From NCBI GenBank assembly GCA_002317135.1, contig DCIX01000036.1, forward strand, positions 298,281-304,397: a stretch of 6,117 nt of DNA, read 5' to 3'. The position numbers were made by a program, and so were the translations under genes. Origin of the DNA: Bacteroidales bacterium UBA1715. GTDB taxonomy: Bacteria; Bacteroidota; Bacteroidia; Bacteroidales; UBA1715. The notes under the pieces were generated by a model. That model was not told where the DNA came from. It did not search any database and saw only the letters and a program-made list of their open reading frames with translations. Below are positions 1 to 4,337 of this stretch, piece by piece (the stretch's first letter is position 1; each line of letters starts with the position of its first letter).

Positions 1-21
1 ATTACCATTATCATTGTCGCA

Positions 22-411
22 ATGTTAGATTTGTCCTACATGTACGCATTGGAGCAACGATATGCTTCAACCACAGACGAAGATGAGAGATTGCATATCT
101 CTCATCTTTTAGCTAAAGAGTACAAACTTGTAAATCAATCAACAGAACTTAATTTTGTGTATATGCCAAGCAAATTCAATATAGAAGACATCGCAAACGA
201 ATGCGATTTCATTATATCGGTTATAGAATCTTGTGAAAACGGCAAACAGCTTCAATCTGCAAGGAATATGATAGATAATTTCTCTGAAAAATATCGTTGT
301 GAAAGCGGAGGATTTAAGCGCAATCACCACGGTTTGGATGTTCGAACAGCATTGGCAGTAATGAATGCACGTGTTGATAAGGTTTGCCACCTAAAAAACA
401 TTTTGTTATGA
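22..411 (+). CDS. Hypothetical phage operon protein, possibly 5'-partial
   Basis: I do not recognise this 129-residue protein. It appears soluble and mostly helical and charged. A central stretch rich in I, D and E (around residues 53-70) is followed by a His/Arg-containing segment (around 98-106) and a helical C-terminus of the form TALAVMNARVDKV. There is no signal peptide or membrane segment within the ATG-initiated form. The frame stays open to the left edge of the window (codons reading ITIIIVA before the ATG), so the true start could lie outside the window; ATG at 22 is simply the first Met. The stop TGA overlaps the ATG of the next gene (ATGA at 408-411), which indicates translational coupling with the HAD-like gene and makes it very likely a real gene of the plus-strand phage operon. 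Confidence 0.7.
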   Translation: MLDLSYMYALEQRYASTTDEDERLHISHLLAKEYKLVNQSTELNFVYMPSKFNIEDIANECDFIISVIESCENGKQLQSARNMIDNFSEKYRCESGGFKRNHHGLDVRTALAVMNARVDKVCHLKNILL

Positions 412-749
412 TTATAGCCGTTGATTTCGACAATACTATAGCTATCACAGACTTTCCACGAATATTCAGCCCTCGCCCTGGAGTGATTGAAGCTTTGCAC
501 AAGCTAAGAAAACAAGGTCACTACATCATAGTCTGGACATGCCGATGCGACACCGACCTGCTTAATGCAATCAATTTTATGTTAGAAAACAACATTGAAT
601 TCGACCGAATCAACGACAATCATCCGGATGCTGTAAGAAAGTTCGGTTTCAACTCACGAAAAATCAATGCCGACATATATATAGACGATAAGAATTTAGG
701 AGGTTTTGGAGGTTGGTACAAAGTTGTAGAGGAACTAATTAAACAATAA
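408..749 (+). CDS. Small HAD-superfamily hydrolase (BT0820-like phosphatase fold)
   Basis: Predicted phosphohydrolase or nucleotidase-like protein of the haloacid dehalogenase superfamily, 113 residues, cytoplasmic. The HAD motifs are visible in order: motif I DFDNT with Asp6 (nucleophile) and Asp8 (acid/base); motif II Thr44 in IVWTCR; the basic motif III residue in NSRK (Lys85); and motif IV YIDD with Asp93/Asp94, which would bind Mg2+. Length and motif spacing fit the cap-less small HAD proteins of Bacteroides represented by BT0820, so no large specificity domain is present and the substrate cannot be predicted. I chose ATG 408 rather than ATG 384: 408 overlaps the upstream stop as ATGA and puts motif I at the N-terminus as is usual for the family, whereas 384 only adds eight residues inside the upstream gene. 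Such proteins recur in phage operons and may act in nucleotide or end-group metabolism, but that role is inferred. Confidence 0.85.
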   Translation: MIIAVDFDNTIAITDFPRIFSPRPGVIEALHKLRKQGHYIIVWTCRCDTDLLNAINFMLENNIEFDRINDNHPDAVRKFGFNSRKINADIYIDDKNLGGFGGWYKVVEELIKQ

Positions 750-755
750 ACTACT

Positions 756-1025
756 ATGCATAGGAACTGGAAATCAAGAGCCATGCTCGTAAAACAGATA
801 GTTGACAACAATTACGAACCACATTCGCATCGAGGATGCCTGCTTGACATCTACCGACGCAAGGTTAGAATGATATACCCTATGAGCGAAGCTTCGTTTT
901 GGAGAGCTATGCGATATGCAATACGCCACGATGGATTTATCGGTTTAGGGTCTAATCGAGTTTTACGAGAAAAGGCTATGTTCCCAGACCCAAGCGACAG
1001 ACAATACGAAATGCAATTTGAATAA
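756..1025 (+). CDS. Small basic phage protein of unknown function
   Basis: An 89-residue, Arg/Lys/His-rich protein without a signal peptide or membrane segment. The centre (about residues 26-60) contains a Cys-Leu-hydrophobic stretch followed by MSEASFWRAMRYAI, which reads like a compact helical unit. The basic character and the Ser-Glu-x-Ser-Phe-Trp-Arg pattern are reminiscent of small nucleic-acid-binding phage proteins, but I can name no family. The gene starts 6 nt after the HAD stop and ends 2 nt before the next ATG, so it is embedded in the operon. The TAACTATG junction that ends it is identical to the one ending the next gene, which supports the chosen boundaries. Confidence 0.75.
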   Translation: MHRNWKSRAMLVKQIVDNNYEPHSHRGCLLDIYRRKVRMIYPMSEASFWRAMRYAIRHDGFIGLGSNRVLREKAMFPDPSDRQYEMQFE

Positions 1026-1027
1026 CT

Positions 1028-1525
1028 ATGAAACAGATTTTTTTATCAATACAATCAGAACTGTCAAGAGTTTCCACTTTGAAACATATTGACAAGAACT
1101 GGAACCAACTCAACTACGAACAGCCACCAGTTAAATGGCCGTGTGCATTGCTCGACATCGCAAATGTTGAATACTCGCAAATAGCACACCTGCACCAAAT
1201 AGCCGAAGCCGATGTTGAAGTAATTGTTGCCGATATGCGTTTTACCAACACATCGCTCCGCAATCCCAACCGTGAAGACGGATTCGACATATTCACCTTG
1301 CTCGACGAAATACACCAGACGCTGCAAGGATTTGCACCGGCAAATGCACAGCCGTTGGTCCGCACCAACCTACAGAAAGTGGAAACGGGCTATAACTACG
1401 AGTTGTATAGAATGACGTACCACACCGCGTGGAAAGTTGAAAAAATCACCGACAGTACAAAAGTACAGTTAGAACCAGTGATTATCGACGATCATATAAA
1501 TAGAAGATTTACTAATGTTTTATAA
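1028..1525 (+). CDS. Phage tail-terminator/Gp37-like protein (tentative)
   Basis: A 165-residue protein with the layout of small tail-completion or tail-terminator proteins of Mu-like and lambda-like phages. An N-terminal helix (QIFLSIQSELSRV, residues 3-15) precedes a Pro-Trp-Pro-containing strand start (PPVKWPCALLDI, 33-44), then a beta strand of the form ADVEVIVADMRF (61-72). A helix DIFTLLDEIHQTLQGF (87-102) follows, and beta-rich C-terminal segments (YELYRMTYHTAWKVEK, 124-139) end the protein. The strand 'EVxVxV' followed by 'LLDEIHxxLxGF' is the part most like that family, where the protein caps the tail tube or joins it to the head. This is fold-level pattern recognition and not a secure family match. 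It is the most GC-rich gene of the plus-strand operon, with 2-nt gaps on both sides, as expected for a core phage gene rather than cargo. Confidence 0.75.
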   Translation: MKQIFLSIQSELSRVSTLKHIDKNWNQLNYEQPPVKWPCALLDIANVEYSQIAHLHQIAEADVEVIVADMRFTNTSLRNPNREDGFDIFTLLDEIHQTLQGFAPANAQPLVRTNLQKVETGYNYELYRMTYHTAWKVEKITDSTKVQLEPVIIDDHINRRFTNVL

Positions 1526-1527
1526 CT

Positions 1528-2010
1528 ATGAACGAAGAAAAGTTTTTAAATGAAATAGATAAAAGAATAAAAAAAAGATTCGAATATGTCTTATCTAAAA
1601 GAGACAAGAAAAAAATGGAAGAGTTTGGTAGGCAATTGAATGAACTTGGAACAAATATATTTGAAGTTGGTACAGCGATTCAGAAAATTATTTGCGCATA
1701 TCATTGTTTTGAGGGAAAAGGTTTATATGAAAAAAAGAATAATATGAAAAAACAAACACATTATTTAGCAATATATCCGGAATATTTTGAAGCAATTGCA
1801 TCAGGAAGAAAGCGTTTTGAAGTTCGCAGAAAAAGCAGAGGTTTTCAAGTTGGCGACATTCTTATTCTAAAAGAAAACGATGGAACAGATACAGGTAGAG
1901 AAATTAAAGCAGAAGTTGTCTATATATTAGAAGATCCGAAGTTTTGTAAAGAAGATTTTGTTATTCTTAGCATAAGAATACTTAGTATAAAATTAATGAG
2001 TCAAAAATAA
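1528..2010 (+). CDS. DUF3850/ASCH-type domain protein with extra N-terminal segment
   Basis: This 160-residue protein has two parts. Residues about 75-150 carry the DUF3850 signature: THYLAIYPEYFEAIASGRKRFEVRR, then RGFQVGDILILKE, a TGREI turn and a final strand FVILSI. DUF3850 belongs with the ASCH/PUA-like beta barrels that are thought to bind RNA or modified nucleotides, and it is common in phages as a stand-alone domain of roughly 75-100 residues. Residues 1-72 are a very basic helical segment (KRIKKRF, SKRDKKKMEEF) that I do not recognise. An internal ATG at 1744 begins exactly at the usual start of a DUF3850 protein (MKKQTHY), so a short isoform or a fusion of two genes is possible. The C-terminus repeats ILSIR/ILSIK from a 15-nt imperfect tandem duplication at 1963-1992. 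It follows the upstream gene by 2 nt but is clearly more AT-rich than it. Confidence 0.8.
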   Translation: MNEEKFLNEIDKRIKKRFEYVLSKRDKKKMEEFGRQLNELGTNIFEVGTAIQKIICAYHCFEGKGLYEKKNNMKKQTHYLAIYPEYFEAIASGRKRFEVRRKSRGFQVGDILILKENDGTDTGREIKAEVVYILEDPKFCKEDFVILSIRILSIKLMSQK

Positions 2011-2014
2011 GAAA

Positions 2015-2158
2015 ATGAAACACTTTGGAGAAACAGTATATATTTTTAGTTGTAAAAGACCACAATGGTATATTTTTCCGACAATTATTGTAGGAACTTG
2101 GTATGTTCATTTCAGATTCCTTTGCTTTTCGTTAGAAATAGAGAAACTACCTTTTTAA
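2015..2158 (+). CDS. Small hypothetical protein, 47 residues
   Basis: This short ORF starts 4 nt after the stop of the DUF3850 gene and ends 44 nt before the operon terminator. The product (MKHFGETVYIF ... FCFSLEIEKLPF pattern) is aromatic and cysteine-containing, with a hydrophobic core around YIFPTIIVGTWYVHFRFLCF (residues 19-38) that may be buried or membrane-associated. Position, spacing and an ATG directly continuing the operon pattern make it a plausible real last gene of the plus-strand operon. No function can be assigned, and at this length chance cannot be excluded. Confidence 0.5.
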   Translation: MKHFGETVYIFSCKRPQWYIFPTIIVGTWYVHFRFLCFSLEIEKLPF

Positions 2159-2202
2159 CATAGCCACGCATAATTGTTAAAAAAATTGAATATTCTTAAC
2201 AT

Positions 2203-2238
2203 ACCGCCGTTTGAACACTGTTTGAACGGCGGTTTTTG
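2203..2238 (+). terminator. Rho-independent terminator of the plus-strand phage operon
   Basis: Perfect 9-bp GC-rich stem ACCGCCGTT (2203-2211) / AACGGCGGT (2225-2233) followed by a T-tract (2233-2237). The 13-nt loop contains a second small pairing (AAC/GTT), so the hairpin can extend inward past a TG/TG internal loop. The T-tract is on the plus strand only. It separates the operon ending at 2158 from the next gene, which has its own promoter. Confidence 0.9.
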
Positions 2239-2256
2239 TTTTATTAACAAATCTGT

Positions 2257-2287
2257 GTTGTTTTTCTGTTGAAAAGTCGTATAATTG
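2257..2287 (+). promoter_or_regulatory. Bacteroides-type promoter of the moron gene
   Basis: GTTG (2257-2260; consensus -33 box TTTG) is followed by a 19-nt spacer and TATAATTG (2280-2287; consensus -7 box TAnnTTTG, one mismatch). Transcription would begin near 2294, giving a leader of about 20 nt before the ATG at 2314. Its position just after one terminator and before a single gene with its own terminator fits an autonomous transcription unit. The assignment is by consensus only. Confidence 0.65.
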
Positions 2288-2313
2288 CAGTGTAGTTTCT
2301 ATATGTGAAAGCG

Positions 2314-2979
2314 ATGATTGAATTTTTACTAAATTGGTTTGGTGCTAATTATCCGCAATTAGTTGGTTTTCTTGTTCTTGCTATAGTATTCATCGCAATA
2401 GGAATGTTTATATCTAATGTAAGAAACCGCTTTAAAAAGGTTGAGAATACATTGGATGAATTAGAGTGTAGTTCTCATGCAGAAGATATACAGAAATTTA
2501 AATCAAAAGAGATATTGCCTTGTAAAGAGCATTCCGAAATATACCATAGTATAAAAGAGGATTTGGCTCGAATTGAAGGTATTTTAACGACTCGAAATCC
2601 AAAGATGTATAAGTTTTCGGCAAAACACAGTCCACGCCAATTGAATGAAGACGGATTGAAAGTTTTTAATGAAATAAAAGGACAGGATTTTCTTAATGCA
2701 AATTTCCCTTTGTTTGAAGCTTGTATAGATAAGAAACAGCCCAAAACAGCATTGGATGTAGAGACGTATTCGTTGGAAGTTTTAATTTACAACTTAAATC
2801 TTGATATATTTAATTCTATCAAGAATTGGGTTTATAATAGTCCGGCTATTGAATTGGAAGATAAAAACGGTGTAAAATCCGAATATTCAGTAACAATTTC
2901 TGATGTTTGTTTTATTCTTAGTTTGCCTTTAAGAAATATGTATTTAGACAAACATCCTGAGTTAAAATCAGAAGAGTAA
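2314..2979 (+). CDS. Membrane-anchored coiled-coil protein, probable prophage moron
   Basis: A 221-residue protein from ATG 2314; a GTG at 2305 would add three residues, but the ATG fits the short leader better. Residues about 15-35 form one strong transmembrane helix (LVGFLVLAIVFIAIGMFI) followed by Arg/Lys, predicting a cytoplasmic C-terminal part. Residues about 37-92 are a charged, probably coiled-coil stalk with two cysteines (51, 70). From about 98 to 215 a soluble domain begins with KHSPRQLNEDGLKVF, continues through KTALDVETYSLEVL and FNSIKNWVYNSP, and ends with a helix LRNMYLDKHPEL. This C-terminal pattern resembles Bacteroidetes proteins of unknown function that I cannot name securely. 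It is a single-gene plus-strand unit with its own promoter and terminator, more AT-rich than the core phage genes, and it points towards the gpG-like gene. A role at the inner membrane such as superinfection exclusion is a guess from context. Confidence 0.85.
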   Translation: MIEFLLNWFGANYPQLVGFLVLAIVFIAIGMFISNVRNRFKKVENTLDELECSSHAEDIQKFKSKEILPCKEHSEIYHSIKEDLARIEGILTTRNPKMYKFSAKHSPRQLNEDGLKVFNEIKGQDFLNANFPLFEACIDKKQPKTALDVETYSLEVLIYNLNLDIFNSIKNWVYNSPAIELEDKNGVKSEYSVTISDVCFILSLPLRNMYLDKHPELKSEE

Positions 2980-3004
2980 TTTCGCATTACTTTCTTGTAA
3001 TGTC

Positions 3005-3029
3005 AAGCCACTTTCGAGTGGCTTTTTTT
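3005..3029 (+). terminator. Rho-independent terminator of the moron gene (UUCG tetraloop)
   Basis: Perfect 8-bp stem AAGCCACT (3005-3012) / AGTGGCTT (3017-3024) closed by a TTCG tetraloop, which is exceptionally stable in RNA, followed by T residues through 3029. It lies 25 nt after the stop of the gene at 2314-2979. The T-tract runs straight into the complement of the stop codon of the minus-strand gpG-like gene (TTA at 3028-3030). No T-tract exists for the minus-strand transcript, so it acts in one direction. Confidence 0.92.
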
Positions 3030-3513
3030 ATTTCCCCAACTTCCCCATCCGTTCCTCGATAGTCTTTTTAACCATTTCGTTTATTTTTGCGTGGTCGCCT
3101 ATGAACTGACGCTTTGGAATATGCACATTGTGGGAACGGCCTGCGTTGTTGGTGCCTTCGTTGTGAGCTTCGCTATATGGCAAATCAGAATAGATTATAG
3201 CCTTTCCTGGTTCAACTTTCCAACGGATGGAACGACCAAGTGCTCCAGTTCTACCAGTAAGGATTTTTCTCCTACCCATTACACCTTTGCCAACGGTAAC
3301 AACCTTTTTCTTTCCTGATTTTAGTGTAATTGTGCGTGTTTGCCTTCGCTGCACTTCCTTCCACTTCTTTCCGAAGAAACCTTCTTCGCGGAAGTTCTGC
3401 TTGAACATTTGTGTGGCACGGTTGGCAACGATTTTAGGAATGTCGTTGTCCATTGCTTTTTTCAGTTGCTCGTTCATCCGAGTGAGACGTTGAGAGAATT
3501 GTTCGGGAGTCAT
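3028..3513 (-). CDS. Phage virion morphogenesis protein (Mu gpG / P2 gpS-like)
   Basis: A 161-residue protein of the phage virion morphogenesis family (Mu G and P2 tail-completion S type), which acts in head-tail joining or tail completion during particle assembly. Diagnostic segments in order: an N-terminal helix MTPEQFSQRLTRMNEQL; NFREEGFFGKKWKEVQRR (40-57), the family's 'F..+GF.G..W..' element; RKILTGRTGALGRSIRW (82-98), the 'LTG+TG.L..SI' core; IIYSDLPYSEAHNEGT (106-121); and HIPKRQFIG (131-139), the 'IP.R.FIG' C-terminal mark. Length is typical. The basic insert at about 59-80 (ITLKSGKKKVVTVGKG) looks like the usual variable loop. In Mu the G gene follows F directly; here about 1.8 kb of oppositely oriented DNA separates the gpF-like and gpG-like genes, and this gene has its own minus-strand promoter. 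Its GC content is higher than that of the flanking plus-strand genes. Confidence 0.92.
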   Translation of the reverse strand: MTPEQFSQRLTRMNEQLKKAMDNDIPKIVANRATQMFKQNFREEGFFGKKWKEVQRRQTRTITLKSGKKKVVTVGKGVMGRRKILTGRTGALGRSIRWKVEPGKAIIYSDLPYSEAHNEGTNNAGRSHNVHIPKRQFIGDHAKINEMVKKTIEERMGKLGK

Positions 3514-3518
3514 ACTGG

Positions 3519-3552
3519 TTTGTTTATGGTTATTGACAAATGTATATATTTG
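3519..3552 (+). promoter_or_regulatory. Candidate plus-strand promoter for the cargo operon
   Basis: TATATTTG (3545-3552) matches the Bacteroides -7 element TAnnTTTG perfectly. The nearest TTTG (3519-3522) lies 22 nt upstream, slightly longer than the preferred spacing. The -7 box abuts the minus-strand -7 box of the gpG-like promoter back to back, forming a near-palindrome CAAATGTATATATTTG (3537-3552). A transcript from here would start near 3559 and carry a leader of about 130 nt containing the dyad at 3602-3628. Confidence 0.5.
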
Positions 3553-3567
3553 TGTATAATTATCAAA
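3537..3567 (-). promoter_or_regulatory. Bacteroides-type promoter for the gpG-like gene
   Basis: On the minus strand TTTG (3567-3564) is followed by exactly 19 nt and TACATTTG (3544-3537). This is a full match to the Bacteroides -33/-7 consensus TTTG-N19-TAnnTTTG. The predicted start site near 3531 leaves a leader of about 18 nt before the ATG at 3513. It is the best promoter match I see in the window, and it means the gpG-like gene need not depend on transcription arriving from the gpF-like gene. Confidence 0.75.
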
Positions 3568-3601
3568 ATTCGGAATTTACGGAATTGAAAAATGAGTATG
3601 A

Positions 3602-3628
3602 AATTTGTTTCGTATTCCGATACAAATT
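3602..3628. promoter_or_regulatory. Dyad-symmetric element upstream of the putative antitoxin (operator or leader hairpin)
   Basis: Arms AATTTGTTTCG (3602-3612) and CGATACAAATT (3618-3628) are complementary at 10 of 11 positions around a 5-nt centre TATTC. The element sits 59 nt before the ATG at 3687 and 12 nt before an exact -7 type box TAAATTTG (3641-3648) that has no convincing -33 partner. A dyad at this place is typical of an autoregulatory operator in toxin-antitoxin loci, but the same sequence could fold as an RNA hairpin in the leader. Just upstream, CGGAATT occurs twice with 9-bp spacing (3571-3577 and 3580-3586). Confidence 0.5.
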
Positions 3629-3686
3629 CAGAGAAATTTCTAAATTTGCAGAACAAAATTTAAGAGTTGTTTTAAAAGAGTTTGCT

Positions 3687-3911
3687 ATGAAAAAGATAGA
3701 AAGAATAAAAAGAGAGATTGAAAATTATATTCGTAGTATCTCAAAAGAAGATTTAGAATTCGAGATTTCCGAAATAGAAAAGTTATGTACATCTACAATA
3801 ACAACGGAACAATTCTTATCTGATTACAATAATGTTATTGAGTGTTTCAACAAAAATGAAGAATTTATGTTGGGATTCAGGAATGATGCTGAATTTTATG
3901 AAGCTGCGTAA
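3687..3911 (+). CDS. Small charged protein, putative antitoxin of a TAC-like operon
   Basis: A 74-residue, highly charged protein predicted to be helical, for example IERIKREIENYIRS (4-17) and EDLEFEISEIEKL (21-33). It ends in an acidic and aromatic tail (NKNEEFMLGFRNDAEFYEAA, 55-74). I see no helix-turn-helix or known antitoxin fold. I chose ATG 3687: the frame is open back to 3540, but that extension would run through the promoter and dyad region and reads as low-quality sequence. It is first in a tight three-gene operon, 2 nt before the SecB-like gene. In toxin-antitoxin-chaperone systems the antitoxin is small, unstable and carries a C-terminal region that needs the chaperone; the aromatic, disordered-looking tail would suit that. 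The antitoxin role is inferred from context only. It might instead be an accessory subunit. Confidence 0.75.
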   Translation: MKKIERIKREIENYIRSISKEDLEFEISEIEKLCTSTITTEQFLSDYNNVIECFNKNEEFMLGFRNDAEFYEAA

Positions 3912-3913
3912 GT

Positions 3914-4336
3914 ATGGAGAAAGCTATTTTTACGTTAAAAACATATAGGTTTAATAGAATTGATATTAATTTGGAAGGTATGCCTTCTAATAGAGATTTT
4001 AACTGGAAATTAGAAATTACCCCAAAAGGTGCATATAATAAAAAAGAAAAAAAATTTTTTTTGATTTTTGATTTTGTTGCTAAGATAGATGGGGTTGAAA
4101 ATTTCTATATCAAGATAAATTGTACAGGTCTCTATATGTTTAATGAGTGTTTAGAGTTTTCATGCATACCTGATTATTTTTATTCAAATAGTATAGCAAT
4201 TTTATTCCCATATATAAGAGCATTCATTGGTACAGTTACTCTACAAGCGAATATACCAGCTGTTATTTTACCAACATTTAATCTTTCTTCTTTGAAGGAA
4301 GATTTGAAAAATAATACACAACAAATATCAGAATAA
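3914..4336 (+). CDS. SecB-like chaperone (TAC-type)
   Basis: A 140-residue protein, close to the length of E. coli SecB, a cytoplasmic chaperone that holds proteins unfolded. The best evidence is the C-terminal segment at residues 96-127: ILFPYIRAFIGTVTLQ, then ANIPAVILPTFNLSSL. This matches the conserved SecB arrangement of a 'LFPYAR' helix start, a long amphipathic helix, and a 'P...L.P.NF..L' turn into the last helix. The N-terminal half is beta-rich, with alternating strands (WKLEITPKG, KKFFLIFDFVAKI, FYIKINCTGLYMF) as in the SecB sheet. The usual acidic SecA-binding tail is not evident; the end is LKNNTQQISE. It lies 2 nt after the putative antitoxin and 1 nt before the predicted toxin. 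Stand-alone SecB-like proteins in such operons, as in the M. tuberculosis HigBA1-Rv1957 TAC system, stabilise a cognate antitoxin. That role is inferred here from the operon. Confidence 0.75.
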   Translation: MEKAIFTLKTYRFNRIDINLEGMPSNRDFNWKLEITPKGAYNKKEKKFFLIFDFVAKIDGVENFYIKINCTGLYMFNECLEFSCIPDYFYSNSIAILFPYIRAFIGTVTLQANIPAVILPTFNLSSLKEDLKNNTQQISE

Positions 4337-4337
4337 G

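Noticed and set aside
384..407. Earlier ATG for the HAD-like gene
   Set aside because: It adds eight residues inside the upstream gene, while ATG 408 forms an ATGA coupling and places motif I at the usual N-terminal position.
1064..1415. Antisense and out-of-frame ORFs across the tail-terminator-like gene
   Set aside because: They arise from the higher GC content of this gene; their compositions are atypical and they break the operon spacing.
2975..3001. Small overlapping inverted repeats AGTAAT/ATTACT and ATTAC/GTAAT after the moron stop
   Set aside because: Short AT-only stems without conserved context, next to a much stronger terminator; likely chance.
3091..3588. Plus-strand open frames overlapping the gpG-like gene
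   Set aside because: They are antisense to a gene with clear family motifs and their products look like no protein family.
3540..3686. N-terminal extension of the first cargo gene to an ATG at 3540
   Set aside because: It would overlap the plus-strand -7 box and contain the heptamer repeats and the 27-bp dyad; ATG 3687 gives a normal compact protein.
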